From JBDTSW01 sp963758845 (GTDB lineage Bacteria; Actinomycetota; Thermoleophilia; Solirubrobacterales; 70-9), in NCBI GenBank assembly GCA_963758845.1, contig CAVWWX010000002.1, positions 558,001 through 622,000 on the forward strand: 64,000 bases of DNA, given 5' to 3'. The stretch's first letter is position 1. Each line of letters begins with the position of its first letter. Below, in pieces: positions 8,576 to 21,286 of the stretch. The notes below the pieces were generated by a model that was not told where the DNA came from, made no database searches, and was given only the letters and a program-made list of their open reading frames with translations. The translations under genes were made by a program, and so were the position numbers.

Positions 8576-9922
8576 TGGGCTCCTCCGAGACAGCGCCGGC
8601 GCCCGCCGTGCCCCGTCCTTCGCCGAAGGCGCTCCCGCCCGGGCCGCGCACGCCGAAGACGGTTCAGACCGTCCAGTTCATGCGGAGCTCCGTTCCCCTG
8701 TGGGAGCGCTCGGCCAAACGCTTCGGCGAGACCTTCACGCTCCGGGTCTACGGGCCGGGCGACCTCGTCTTCATCAGCGACCCGCCCTCGATCAAGCGCC
8801 TGTTCTCGGCTGACCGCGTGAACACCATCGCGCCCGGGCGCAACATGCTGCTCGAGCCGCTCCTGGGCGCCCACTCGGTGCTGCTGGCCGAGGACGACGA
8901 TCACATGCGAAGGCGCAAGCTGATGCTGCCGCCGTTTCACGGCGAGCGGATGCGCGCGTACGAGAGCGTGATCGAGCAGGCCACCCAGCGCCAGGTCGCC
9001 GCGTGGCCGGTGGAGCGAGCGGTTCGCCCTGCACCCGAGCATGCAGGCCCTGACCCTCGAGGTGATCGTGCGCGCGGTCTTCGGCTTCGAGGACTCGGGC
9101 CGCCGCGACGAGCTCAGCGAGAACCTGGTGGCGATCCTGGCGACGACGCAGTCGCCCCGCGCCGTCGGCCTCGCGATCCCCCGCCTGCGCAAGCTCCCGC
9201 CGTGGCGGCGAACGGTCGCGCGGATCGAGCGCACGGACGTGCTCCTCGCCGAGGAGATCTCGGCCCGGCGCGCCGACCCCGACCTGGCCGAGCGCGAGGA
9301 CATCCTCTCGATGCTGGTCGCGGCCCGGTTCGACGACGGCAGCGCGATGGACGACCGCGACATGCGCGACCAGCTCATGACGCTGCTCCTCGCCGGCCAC
9401 GAGACCACCGCGACGTCGCTCGCGTGGGCGTTCGACCAGCTCTTTCACCGTCCCGACGCGATGGAGCGGCTGCGCGAGGAGGCCCAGGGCGACGAGACAG
9501 ACTGGCTGGACGCGGTGATCAACGAGACGATGCGCATCCGGCCGGTGGTGCCGTTCACCGGCCGCCAGCTCCGTGAGCCCGCCGAGCTCGGCGGCTACGA
9601 GCTTCCTGAGGGGGCCGTGGTGATGGCGGGGATCTACCTGACCCACATGCGCGACGACCTCTATCCGAGGGCCCGATCGTTCCGGCCCGAGCGCTTCCTG
9701 GACGGCGCGCCGGAGACGTTCTCGTGGATCCCGTTCGGCGGCGGCACCCGGCGCTGCCTGGGCGCCGCGTTCGCGCTGTTCGAGATGCGTGTCGCGCTGC
9801 GCACGATCCTCCGCAGCGCCGTGCTCGCTCCGGCGGACGCGGAGCCCGAGCGAATCGTCCGCCGCAACGTCACACTGGCACCCGCCGGCGGCACCGGCGC
9901 GGTCCTCGAGCGCCGGCTCTGA
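8575..9922 (+). CDS. Cytochrome P450 (one frameshift)
   Basis: About 449 residues after joining. It starts MGSSETAPAPAVPRPSP at the ATG overlapping the csoR stop. The frame changes near 9013: RQVAAWPV is followed by RFALHPSMQALTLEVIV one base out of register. Signature elements are intact: I-helix LLLAGHETTATS, the ExxR helix INETMRIRP, a PERF motif FRPERFLDG and the haem loop FGGGTRRCLGAAFA with the axial Cys. There is no membrane anchor, so it is a soluble bacterial P450 that needs ferredoxin-type partners, not seen nearby. Coupling to a copper sensor is unexpected. Its stop abuts the purB stop, the two genes being convergent. Substrate unknown. Confidence 0.88.
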
Positions 9923-11203
9923 CTAGGAGAGGGCGTCCAGCCTCGCCAGCACCTCGGGCACGTGCCCGAGGTAGGCCTCATAGTCGAAGACGGAATCCAG
10001 GTCAAGCTCGGGAGCCTGCTCGCCCAGCAGGTCCCTGAAGTGCGTGTCCGTGTCCCAGGCGCGCTGCGCCGACTCCTGGACGATGCGGTAGGCGTCGTCG
10101 CGGGTCATGCCGGATTCGACGAGCGCCGTCAGCGCGCGCTGGCTGAACAGCGCGCCGTGGGTCAGCTCCAGGTTCTCCCGCATCCGCTCCTCGCGGATCG
10201 TCATCTCGCCCGCGACCCGGGTGCGAGGTGCTGCATGTAGTCGAGCCCGATCGTCGCGTCCGGCAGCACCACGCGCTCGGCGCCGGAGTGAGAGATGTCG
10301 CGCTCGTGCCAGAGCGCGACGTTCTCGATGCCCACCTGCGCGTAGCCCCGGAGGACGCGGGCCAGCCCGGTGATCCGCTCGGTCAGGATCGGGTTGCGCT
10401 TGTGGGGCATCGCCGAGGAGCCCTTCTGGCCCGCGCCGAACGGCTCCTCGACCTCACGGACCTCGGTGCGCTGGAGGTTTCGGACCTCGGTTCCGAAGCG
10501 CTCGAGGCCCGCCCCGGCGATCGCCACCCGGGTCAGGACGTCGGCGTGGCGGTCGCGGGGAACGACCTGCGTCGAGAGCTCCTCGCTCCGGAGGCCCAGC
10601 GACTCCATCACCCGGGCCTCGACCGCGGGCGGCACCGACGCGTAGGTGCCGACGGCGCCCGAGAGCTTGCCGACCGCGGCCTCCTCGAAGGCGGACCCAA
10701 GCCGGGCAAGGTTGCGGTCGGCCTCGAACGCGAACCCGGCCAGGCGGAGCCCGAAGGTGGTCGGCTCGGCGTGGATGCCATGCGTGCGACCGACGCAGAG
10801 CGTCGCGAGCGTGCTCGCGGGCACGGGCGATCAGGGCGTCGCGGTAGGCCCTCGCCCCGGCGACCACCACCTTGCCCGCCTCGCGCAGTTGGAGGCCCAG
10901 CGCGGTATCGAGCACGTCCGAGGAGGTGAGGCCGTAGTGGATCCAGCGGCCGTGCTCGCCGACCGAGGCCGAGACGACATCGACGAACGCTGCGACGTCG
11001 TGCCCCGTCGTGCGCTCGCGCTCCTTCACATCGGCAACCGTGAACGCCGCCCGCTCGCGGCAGGCCGTCGCAGCGTCGGCGGGAACCACGCCCTCGGCCG
11101 CCCACGCGTCCGTTGCCGCAAGCTCGACCTCGAGCCAGGCCGACATCCGCCGCTCGTCGGTCCAGACGGCGCCGATCTCCTCGCGGGTATAGCGCGGGAT
11201 CAC
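9923..11203 (-). CDS. purB: Adenylosuccinate lyase (two frameshifts)
   Basis: 427 codons in total, the normal length for PurB. It starts with GTG at 11203 (VIPRYTREEIGAVWTDE), overlapping the purE stop in TAGTG. Conserved parts include HYGLTSSDVLDTAL, GRTHGIHAEPTTFG and the flexible signature loop GQKGSSAMPHKRNP with its catalytic Ser. Frame breaks occur near 10820 (REHA to TLCVGRTHG) and near 10210 (YMQHLA to TRVAGEMTIREE). One looks like an inserted and the other like a missing base, so overall length is preserved. PurB acts twice: SAICAR to AICAR, and adenylosuccinate to AMP. An essential, otherwise perfect enzyme argues for sequencing error. Confidence 0.95.
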
Positions 11204-11640
11204 TAGGCGTGGATTATGCGCGCCGCCAAGATGCCGGCGTTCTTGGCGCCGTCGATGGCCACGCAGGCGACCGGGATGCCCGGCGGCATCTGCACCGACG
11301 ACAGCAGCGCGTCTAGCCCGCCCAGCGACTTGCCCATGATCGGGACGCCGATGACCGGGAGGTCCGTGTGGGCCGCCGCAACGCCGGGCAGCGCGGCAGA
11401 CATCCCGGCGCCGGCGATGATGACCCTCAGGCCCCGCATCCGCGCGTTGTGGCAGTACTCGCGCACCTTCTCCGGGTCGCGATGGGCGCTCATCACGCGG
11501 ACCTCGTAGCGGATGCCCGCGTCCTGGAGCGCCTGGCCCGCGGGCTGCATCTTGGGCTTGTCGTTCTTCGAGCCCATGATGATCCCGACCCGCGGCGCGT
11601 CGACCTCGATCTCCTCGAACGCGGCCTCGACCTCGGGCAT
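11203..11640 (-). CDS. purE: 5-(Carboxyamino)imidazole ribonucleotide mutase PurE
   Basis: 145 residues from the ATG at 11640 (MPEVEAAFEEIEVDAPRVG). The PurE core is clear: VGIIMGSKNDKPKM, RVMSAHRDPEKV with the active-site His, VIIAGAGMSAALPGVAAAHT and a C-terminal GAKNAGILAARII. It converts N5-CAIR to CAIR. The start is uncertain. The same frame is open up to 11736 but gives an Arg/Pro-rich stretch. The adjacent frame offers MEVSEPHDPPSTETTTKEP from an ATG at about 11719, which looks more protein-like and could belong to PurE if a base is miscalled in the C-run near 11648. It lies between purD and purB with a one-base overlap to purB. Confidence 0.93.
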   Translation of the reverse strand: MPEVEAAFEEIEVDAPRVGIIMGSKNDKPKMQPAGQALQDAGIRYEVRVMSAHRDPEKVREYCHNARMRGLRVIIAGAGMSAALPGVAAAHTDLPVIGVPIMGKSLGGLDALLSSVQMPPGIPVACVAIDGAKNAGILAARIIHA

Positions 11641-11736
11641 CGTGTCCGGGGGCGTGGGTGAGGGGCTCCTTCGTCGTGGTCTCCGTCGAAGGCGGGTCGT
11701 GGGGCTCCGAGACTTCCATGGCGCCGATTCTCCCAA

Positions 11737-13021
11737 TCAACCGACTGCCGTGCGTTCCACCGCGCGAGCGGCGATGTCGGTGCGCATCTGCATGCCGTCG
11801 AACTCGATCAGGGCCGCTGCCTCGTAGGCGCGATCGCGCGCCGCCGCAGCGTCGGCGCCCAGCGCAGTCACGTTCAGCACCCGGCCTCCGGCGGTTACCA
11901 CCGCGCCCTCGGAGGACAACGCGGTCCCGGCATGGGTGACCTCCACGTCGGCGACGGCGGCGGCCTCGGCCAGCCCCGAGATCACATCACCCTTCGACGA
12001 GGTCGCCGGATATCCCGCCGAGGCGAGCACCAGCGTCACGGCCCAGCGCTCGTCGAAGTCGGCCGTCATCCCGGCCAGCCCGCCCGGCTCGCGCGAGGCT
12101 AGGCAGAGCTCGGCCAGGTCCGAGCGCAGCCGGGGCAGCACCGCCTGGGTCTCGGGGTCGCCGAACCGGCAGTTGAACTCCAGCACCCGGGGGCCCTCGG
12201 CGGTCATCATCAGCCCCGCGTAGAGGACGCCGTGAAACGGCGTCCCCCGCTCGCGCATCAGCTCGACGACCGGGCGGTGGACGGCATCGGCCAGCTTCTC
12301 GACCGTGGCGTTGCTCGCCTCGGGCACGGGCGAGTAGCTGCCCATCCCGCCGGTGTTCGGCCCCGTATCGCCGTCGCCGATCCGCTTGTAGTCCTGCGCG
12401 GGGGCCAGTGGCAGGACGTTCTGGCCGTCACACAGCGCCAGCAGCGACAGCTCCTCTCCAACCAGGTGCTCCTCGAGGACGACCTCGGTCTGCCCGAACC
12501 GCTGCTCGACGAAGAACGTCTCGACGGCCTCGCGAGCCTCCGCCTCCGACCCGGCGATGATCACGCCCTTGCCCGCCGCGAGCCCGTCGGCCTTGAGCAC
12601 CGTCGGATACGCCGTTGAGGCGAGCCGCTCGAGCGCTTCGGCGTGGCTTCGCAGTACGGCATGGCCCCCGGTGGGCACGCCCGCCTGCGCCATGACCTCC
12701 TTCGCGTGGACCTTCGAGCCCTCCAGCCGCGCGGCAGCGGCGCTCGGGCCGAACGCCGGCACCCCGGCGGCCTCGAGCGCATCGACCAGGCCGGCCACCA
12801 GAGGAGCCTCGGGACCCACGATCACGAGCCCCGCGTCCTCGGCGACGGCGGCATCCACCACCGCCGCCACATCTCCGGTATCGACGTCCAGGCTGCGCGC
12901 GTCGTCGGCGATGCCGGCGTTGCCGGGAGCGCACAGCAGCTCGCCCGCCCGCCCGGATCGGTGCAGCGCGCGAACGATCGCGTGCTCGCGACCGCCGCCC
13001 CCGATGACGAGTGATGCGCAC
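11737..13021 (-). CDS. purD: Phosphoribosylamine-glycine ligase (one N-terminal frameshift)
   Basis: ATP-grasp GARS of about 428 residues. From the GTG at 13021 the sequence reads V-R-I, then one surplus base near 13011, then LVIGGGGREHAIVRALHR, the classic PurD nucleotide-binding N terminus. No ATG, GTG or TTG in the downstream frame precedes this motif, so an indel is the simplest explanation. Later motifs are intact: VIVGPEAPLVAGL, PTVLKADGLAAGKGVI, GDTGPNTGGMGSYSP and VLEFNCRFGDPETQ. PurD joins phosphoribosylamine and glycine using ATP. It heads the leftward purD-purE-purB group; the GYD gene lies just upstream. Confidence 0.95.
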
Positions 13022-13039
13022 GGCCCGGTCCAGCGCCCG

Positions 13040-13321
13040 CTAGAGCGACTTCGTGAAGTCCTCGGCGTCGATCGCGGTGAGGGTCTCGTTCATCACGGTC
13101 CCACGAGAGCCCATCTCGATCGACAGCTTCGCCATGGTCAACTCGTCGGGTGCCTCGACGACGGTCACGAAGTCGTACTCGCCGAGCGTGGCCCACTGGC
13201 TCAGGACCTTCACGCCCAGGTGCTCGACCTCCTTGTTCACCTCGTGCACCCGCGAGGGGTTGTCCTTCAGCGTCTTTACGCCGTCAGAGGTGAGGCGGGT
13301 AAGCATGATGTAGGTGGGCAT
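13040..13321 (-). CDS. GYD-domain protein
   Basis: 93 residues, beginning MPTYIMLTRLTSDGVKTLKD and containing VLSQWATLGEYDFVTVVEAP, the GEYD/GYD signature of this small ferredoxin-like alpha/beta family. No enzymatic function is established for the family. The ATG at 13321 is followed by the family's usual first strand. It is read in the same direction as purD, whose start lies 18 bases downstream of this gene's stop, so co-transcription with the purine genes is likely. Confidence 0.9.
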   Translation of the reverse strand: MPTYIMLTRLTSDGVKTLKDNPSRVHEVNKEVEHLGVKVLSQWATLGEYDFVTVVEAPDELTMAKLSIEMGSRGTVMNETLTAIDAEDFTKSL

Positions 13322-13381
13322 CGGGTTTCTCCTCCTTGGGTTGGCTCCGGTGTTCTTTCATGTTGCCGCGCTCGGTGCAAC

Positions 13382-13843
13382 CTAGCTTGCCCGCATGAGC
13401 CGCTCGGTGGCCTCGGCCCTGTAGTCGAAGATCCGCTCGAGGTCTCGCCGGACCAGCAGCGCGTTGGCCAGGGTCCCGAGCGGGCCGAATCCGATCCGGT
13501 AGCGGACGCGATCGCGCACCACGGTCTCCCGCTCGCCGCGTGCCTCGAGCTCGTGGGTGTGATGCCAGAGCGCGTAGGGGCCCTTGAGCTGGCGGTCGAC
13601 GAACCGGTCCGGGGGCTCCCAGGTCTCGATCCGGGTGCGCCAGCGCACGGGGATGCGGTGCAGCACCAGGCGGTATGAGAGCAGCGCCCCCTCGCGCATC
13701 TCGATCGGCTCCGGCGTCGTCACCCGGAAGCGAAGCCAAGCGGGCGTGATCCGCTCGAGGTTGCGGGCGTCCGCGTAGAAGGCGAACGCGCGCTCCAGGG
13801 GCACCGCGACGACCTGCTCGCGCTCGAGTAGCTCCTCGCGCAC
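13382..13843 (-). CDS. SRPBCC-family ligand-binding protein
   Basis: 153 residues from the GTG at 13843. It opens with REQVVAVPLERAFAFYADARNLERITP and ends RRDLERIFDYRAEATERLM. This is the pattern of START/SRPBCC proteins (polyketide cyclase or coenzyme-Q-binding type), with the conserved PLWRTRIE-like central strand here as PVRWRTRIETWEPP. Such proteins bind small hydrophobic ligands in a helix-grip fold; a cofactor role for this subgroup is not known. Its start lies three bases after the stop of the upstream glycosyltransferase, implying one transcript. Confidence 0.8.
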   Translation of the reverse strand: MREELLEREQVVAVPLERAFAFYADARNLERITPAWLRFRVTTPEPIEMREGALLSYRLVLHRIPVRWRTRIETWEPPDRFVDRQLKGPYALWHHTHELEARGERETVVRDRVRYRIGFGPLGTLANALLVRRDLERIFDYRAEATERLMRAS

Positions 13844-13846
13844 GGT

Positions 13847-14930
13847 CTAGGCGACCAGCTCGACGAGCCGCGCGTAGCCCTCGACGGTGTGGCGCCAATC
13901 CAGGCGCTCGCGCTCGGCCAGCGCCCCCTGGCGCAGCCTGGCCCGCAGCTCGGGGTCGCGCACCTTCGCGATCGCCTTCTTCATGTCGCGGACGTTGGGG
14001 TCGAAGGCCGGGATCCCCGACTTGGCCTCGCCGTTCGGGCGCCCCCGTACGAGGAGGCCGTTGACGCCGTCCTTCACGATCTCGTTCATCGGCGGGTTGT
14101 CGTTCGTGATCACGGGCATGCCGACGGCGGTGGCCTCGAAGAGGTGCAGCCCCAGGCCCTCCCAGCGACTGGGCGCCAGGCAGGCGTCGGCGGAGGCGAA
14201 CCGGCGCAGGTGCTCGTCGGTGGGCAGGTCCTCGAAGCTGAACTCGATCCGGGGATCCTCTGAGGCCGCCGTCGCCAGGCGCTCGGCCTGGCGCTCGACC
14301 TGGGCCTTGACCGTCAGGCGCAGGTCGGGCTCGCGCACCGCCATGAACGCCTTCAGGATCCGCCGCAGCGGCTTTCGCTTCGAGAGGAAGCCAGCGGGAT
14401 AGATCAGGTTCACGGTGTCGTGCGGGGGTGGCTCGCCCGGGTCGTAGGCGATCAGGTCGGGATGGACGCCCCACTGCACGTAGGGGCTCTCGATCCCGAG
14501 GCCCCGGTAGCGCTTCTGCTCGCAGAGCGTCAGCGAGTAGATGACGTCGAACGCCTCGGTGGCGGGGGCCACGTCCGAGCCGGAGAACTGCTCCCACACG
14601 AAGCGGCCCACGCGTCTTCACACCCGAGCGCCGCAGGCCTGCGATGCCCTCGAATCCGTAGTTCTGGTCGAAGAACGCGACGTCCAGCTTGCGGTCACGA
14701 CCCCAGTCCAGGTACTCCCGGGCCGGGATCTCGTAGCTGGAGGCCTCGGTGATCCCGGGCTGGTCCCAGACGTCGCTGCGGTCGACGAACGCCGACCGGA
14801 TGTTCGACTCGCGCGTCGGGCGCGCGAGCACGAAGGTGTCGTGCCCGAGCTCGTCCAGCACCGACCGTACCTGACGGGCGACGACGCCCTGCCCGCGGTT
14901 GAACCAGTAGGCGCAGATCCCGATCCTCAT
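13847..14930 (-). CDS. Glycosyltransferase, GT4-like (one frameshift)
   Basis: About 361 residues after joining. It starts MRIGICAYWFNRGQGVVARQ at the ATG at 14930, the N-terminal Rossmann half. The frame shifts near 14617, where GLRRSGVKT is followed one base later by GRFVWEQFSG. The C-terminal GT-B donor-binding half has LAPSRWEGLGLHLFEATAVG and MPVITNDNPPMNEIV, the E-x7-E region of GT4 retaining enzymes, and DGVNGLLVRG. It would transfer a sugar from a nucleotide or polyprenyl donor; the acceptor is unknown. The SRPBCC gene follows three bases downstream. It is divergent from the large cyclase regulator, with 115 bases between starts. Confidence 0.85.
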
Positions 14931-15045
14931 GCGGCCGGAAGCGTAGGCGACCGTGCCAGACTCCCGGCCGGTGGCCGTCGACCTCCTGCAGGACCTGGGC
15001 TGCGCGCCGGCGTGAGCTTGCGCGGCGGGGTGCGACGCGCGATCA

Positions 15046-18000
15046 TTGGGGATCGGCTCGGATCCGAGTTCAGCTGCCTCTGAGGGGTTCCGCAAACAGG
15101 TCACCGCCGTCTTCGCCGACGTCGTCGGGTCGACCGCGCTCGCGGAGCGACTGGACCCCGAGACCTTCCGGGAGCTGATGCTGGCGTTCCTAGATCGCAT
15201 GGCCGACGTGGTCGAGCGGCACGGAGGAGCGATCGAACACCTCGCTGGCGACGGGGTCATGGGCGTCTTCGGCACCGAGATGGCGCACGGCGACGACGCC
15301 CTGCGCGCGGTGCGGGCCGGGACCGCGATGTTCGAGCGGCTCGACGAGCTGAACGACGAGATCGAGCCCCGCCTGGGTGTCAGGCTGGAGATGCGGGTGG
15401 GCGTCAACACCGGCACCGTCGTCGTCGGCCGCCGGGTCGCGGGCCGCAAGGTCAGCGTCGGCGACACGATGAACGTCGCGGCGCGGCTGCAGTCATGGGC
15501 GCCCGCTGGCGGCGTCGTGATCGGCGATGAGACCTACCGGCTGGTTCGCCGCGAGGTCGAGACGAAGCCCGCCGGTGCGCTCGAGCTGAGGGGCCGCCGC
15601 GAGCCGATCGAGGCGCATCGCGTTCTCGGACCGATCGCGCATGACGCGCCCGTATCGCTCTCAGACCGGCCGCTCCTCGGCCGTCGCCGCGAGCTCTCGC
15701 TCCTGACCGTCGCCTTCGAGCGCTGCGTTGCCCGCGGCTCGCCCGAGTTCGTGACCCTGCTGGGCGACGCGGGCTCGGGGAAGACGCGCCTCCTGGCCGA
15801 GGTCGTAGAGCGCTACCGCGAGAGCGCGCTGGTGCTCGTCGGCCGCTGCCTGTCGTACGGGGAGGGCATCACCTACTGGGCTGTCGCTGAGCTGGTCCGC
15901 CAGGCCGCCGGCATCGGCGAGGGCGACGACTCCCGCTCGGCGCGGGCCAGGATCGAGGCCGCCCTCGACGGGACCGAGGGCTCGGAGGCCGCCGCGGCGA
16001 GGCTGGCGCAGCTGATCGGCGTCGAGGCCCCCTCCGAGCCGGGCGAGGGCATGCTCTGGGCGCTGCGCCGCCTGCTCGAGGCCCGGGCCGCCAAACAGCC
16101 GGTCCTCGTCGTCCTCGAGGACCTTCACTGGGCCGAGCCGCGGCTGCTCGAGCTGGTGGAGCTACTGACCGACGGCCTCGAGGGGCCCGTTCTCCTGGCG
16201 TGTACGGCCCGCTTCGACCTCCTCTCGTCGCGTCCCGATTGGTCCGAGGCCTGCCCCACCGTCGTCGCCGTCGGCCCGCTTCCTGAGCGGGACATCGATG
16301 CGCTGGTTGGCGAGCTCGTTGGCGAGGCGCTGTCGTCGGCGACCCGCGCACGCCTGGTCGAGTTGGCGGTGGGCAACCCGCTGTTCGTCGAGCAGGTCGT
16401 CCACATGCTGATCGACGACGGGCGCCTGCGACGCACGGAGCTGGGCTGGGAGTCCGCGGGCGACCTCGGCGCGCTCGCGGTCCCCCCTTCGATCGAGGCC
16501 ACCCTCGCCGCTCGCGTCGATCACCTCTCGGCCCGCGAGCGCGCCTGCGCCGAGTGCGCGGCGGTCATTGGGATGGAGTTCTGGGCGAGCGCGGTCGAGC
16601 GCGTCGGCGATGGCGATGCGGACGAGGCATTCGCGGGGCTCCGCCACAAGCTCGTGATCGAGCCGGTCCGCCGCAGCGGCGCCTCGCCGGACATGCTGCG
16701 CTTCCGCCACCTTCTTCTGCGCGACGCCGTCTACGAGGCGATTCCCAAGGCCCGCCGTGCAGTGATCCACGAGCGGGTCGGCGACTGGATGGCCTCCTCG
16801 ACCGTGGAGCGCCGCGGCGAGGCCGAGGAGATCGTGGGGTACCACTTCGAGGCGGCCGCCCGCTATCACGCTGAGCTGCTCGGCGGGGCCGAGGACTCCG
16901 AGCGGGTGGCGGGCCGGGCGGCCGAGCACCTGATGGAGGCCGGCCGGCGGGCCGGGGCGCGGCAGGACGACGCGACGGCCGCGGCGTTCTTCGCGCGCGT
17001 GGTCGCGCTGATGGGCGAGGAGGATGCGTCCCGCCTCGAGCCGCTGCTGGCGCTTGGGACCGCTCTCATCCGCGGCGGGGAGACCTCGCGGGCGGCCGAT
17101 GCCCTGGACGAGCTTCGCCGTCGCGCGGCACGGGGTGAGGACCCCCGGACCGACGCGGAGGTCCGCACGCTTGAGCTCAGCCTCCGCCGCCTTACCGAGC
17201 CCGCTTGGTGGGCCGAGAACGGGCGGTCGAGCGCCGCCGAGCTGACCGGGATCTTCCAGGAGTTGGGCGACGACCTTGGCGCCGCGAAGGCCTGGCACCT
17301 CCTCGGCAAGGCCCACTCAGACCGCGGCGAGCAAGCGGCGGCCCAGGAGGCGTTCGAGCACGCGCTCGAGTTCGCTCGTGCAGCCGGCGACGAGGGCGTC
17401 GAGGCGTGGATTCGCTACTGGCTCCTCCAGGTCGCCGTGTTCGGCCCGGCCCCGTGCGAGCGCGTCATCGCCCGCGCTCGCGACGACGTGGACTGGGCCC
17501 GCGCGAGGGGTAACCGCTCGCTGGAAGGATCCACGCTGGCCCGCCTGGGCGAGGTGCTGGCGCGCGCTGGGCATCCTCACGAGGCAGCCGCGGCGTTCGA
17601 CTCGGCTCGAGCGATCTTCGCCGAGCTGGGCCAGCCCTCACATGTCGCCTACCTCGCGATCTCCACCGCAGGGGTCGAACCCCTGCTCTCCGACCCACCC
17701 GGCGCCGAGGCCGACCTGCGAAGCGCCCTGGCCTACTTCGACTCGATCGGCGCCAAGCACATCGCCGCCACCGTCGCGCCCATGTTGGCGAGCGCGATCG
17801 CGCGCCAGGGCCGGCTGGACGAGGCGCTGGAGCTGACGCGCCGCGCCGAGGCCGTCTCGGCCCCCGACGACCTGGACGCGCAGGTCAAGTGGCGGCTCGC
17901 CCGCGCCGAGGCCCTGCTGGCGCGCGGCGAGCTGGCCCAGGCCGAGCGCCTGGCGCGCGCGGCGATCGCCGCGGCCGAGCCCACCGACACGGTGATCCTG

Positions 18001-18177
18001 CTGGCCGACTCGCTGGCGATGCTGGGAACGGTCATGCGTGCCGCCGGATCCGAGTCCGAGGCGATGCCACCGATCCGCCGCGCGATCGAGCTCTACGAGG
18101 CCAAGGGGGACGTGGTCTCGGCGGGCCGCCAGCACGCGGCGCTGCGCGCGAGCCAGCGGGCCGAACGCGGCGCCTAG
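15046..18177 (+). CDS. Class III nucleotide cyclase - AAA ATPase - TPR regulator
   Basis: 1043 residues. Domain order: a class III adenylate/guanylate cyclase domain at about 15-190, with FADVVGSTALAERLDPE and HLAGDGVMGVFG (the two metal-binding Asp) and VGDTMNVAARLQ (Asn and Arg of the active site). Next is a STAND-like P-loop ATPase at about 200-560, with Walker A LLGDAGSGKTRL and Walker B VLVVLEDLHWAE. A TPR-rich helical C-terminal half follows at about 620-1040. It lacks membrane segments. Proteins of this layout are common in Thermoleophilia and other Actinobacteria as large sensory regulators; the signal and output are unknown. The start TTG at 15046 is weak but no better start precedes the cyclase domain. 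Confidence 0.88.
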   Translation: MGIGSDPSSAASEGFRKQVTAVFADVVGSTALAERLDPETFRELMLAFLDRMADVVERHGGAIEHLAGDGVMGVFGTEMAHGDDALRAVRAGTAMFERLDELNDEIEPRLGVRLEMRVGVNTGTVVVGRRVAGRKVSVGDTMNVAARLQSWAPAGGVVIGDETYRLVRREVETKPAGALELRGRREPIEAHRVLGPIAHDAPVSLSDRPLLGRRRELSLLTVAFERCVARGSPEFVTLLGDAGSGKTRLLAEVVERYRESALVLVGRCLSYGEGITYWAVAELVRQAAGIGEGDDSRSARARIEAALDGTEGSEAAAARLAQLIGVEAPSEPGEGMLWALRRLLEARAAKQPVLVVLEDLHWAEPRLLELVELLTDGLEGPVLLACTARFDLLSSRPDWSEACPTVVAVGPLPERDIDALVGELVGEALSSATRARLVELAVGNPLFVEQVVHMLIDDGRLRRTELGWESAGDLGALAVPPSIEATLAARVDHLSARERACAECAAVIGMEFWASAVERVGDGDADEAFAGLRHKLVIEPVRRSGASPDMLRFRHLLLRDAVYEAIPKARRAVIHERVGDWMASSTVERRGEAEEIVGYHFEAAARYHAELLGGAEDSERVAGRAAEHLMEAGRRAGARQDDATAAAFFARVVALMGEEDASRLEPLLALGTALIRGGETSRAADALDELRRRAARGEDPRTDAEVRTLELSLRRLTEPAWWAENGRSSAAELTGIFQELGDDLGAAKAWHLLGKAHSDRGEQAAAQEAFEHALEFARAAGDEGVEAWIRYWLLQVAVFGPAPCERVIARARDDVDWARARGNRSLEGSTLARLGEVLARAGHPHEAAAAFDSARAIFAELGQPSHVAYLAISTAGVEPLLSDPPGAEADLRSALAYFDSIGAKHIAATVAPMLASAIARQGRLDEALELTRRAEAVSAPDDLDAQVKWRLARAEALLARGELAQAERLARAAIAAAEPTDTVILLADSLAMLGTVMRAAGSESEAMPPIRRAIELYEAKGDVVSAGRQHAALRASQRAERGA

Positions 18178-18575
18178 ACCGGCTCGACCCCGGCGGCCGC
18201 TCGCGCCTCGCCCTCGTCGAGGTAGGCCTGCATGCTCGCGAAGAGGCCGTCGCGAAGCTGCCAGACGTGGTGGATCTCGAGGTCGACGTCGGTGGCGCTG
18301 GCCTTGCCGCGCCCCCACATGTGGACACGGGCGTAGAGCTTCTCGTCGCCGGCCTCCTCCAGCTCCTGGGGCTCGAAGCGAAACTCCTCCCAGAGTTGGC
18401 CGAAGCCCCTCAAAAAGCGCGCGAACTCCTCGCGGGTGGTGACCGACTGCGGCCCGGCGATCTCCGGCGCCTCGAGCCACGAGAAGTCCTCGGTCATCCG
18501 TGACAGCAGGGACTCGAAGTCCTGGCGATTGAAGTCCTCGTACCCGGCACGGGCGCTGTCGGTTGCTGAGCCCAT
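18174..18575 (-). CDS. SnoaL-like / NTF2-fold protein
   Basis: 133 residues from the ATG at 18575. The sequence SARAGYEDFNRQDFESLLSR followed by MTEDFSWLEAPEIAGPQSVT and, near the C terminus, DVDLEIHHVWQLRDGLF is the alpha+beta barrel pattern of SnoaL-like polyketide cyclase/ketosteroid-isomerase proteins. Enzymatic role is not predictable from sequence in this family. It lies downstream of clpB on the same strand (49 bases after the clpB stop) and is convergent with the cyclase regulator, their stops interlocking in CTAG. Confidence 0.8.
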   Translation of the reverse strand: MGSATDSARAGYEDFNRQDFESLLSRMTEDFSWLEAPEIAGPQSVTTREEFARFLRGFGQLWEEFRFEPQELEEAGDEKLYARVHMWGRGKASATDVDLEIHHVWQLRDGLFASMQAYLDEGEARAAAGVEPV

Positions 18576-18624
18576 CCCAACCTCGATTATCGCTCGCACC
18601 CCGAGTGCGCGCGTCCCGGCTGGG

Positions 18625-21219
<2,595 letters not shown>

Positions 21220-21241
21220 GGACAGGCACGATTCTACCATG

Positions 21242-21266
21242 AATCTAAGTCAAAGGCACTTAGATT
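21242..21266 (-). promoter_or_regulatory. HAIR-like HspR operator upstream of clpB
   Basis: A perfect inverted repeat AATCTAAGT-N7-ACTTAGATT, located 23-47 bases upstream of the clpB start codon. Arm and spacer lengths match the HspR-associated inverted repeat (CTTGAGT-N7-ACTCAAG). 18 of 25 positions are shared with the element upstream of dnaK. A possible -10 hexamer TAGAAT lies at 21231-21236 on the clpB strand. The window also encodes HspR itself, so repression of clpB by HspR is a straightforward inference. Confidence 0.8.
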
Positions 21267-21286
21267 TATTCCGTCCCCCACCTCAC

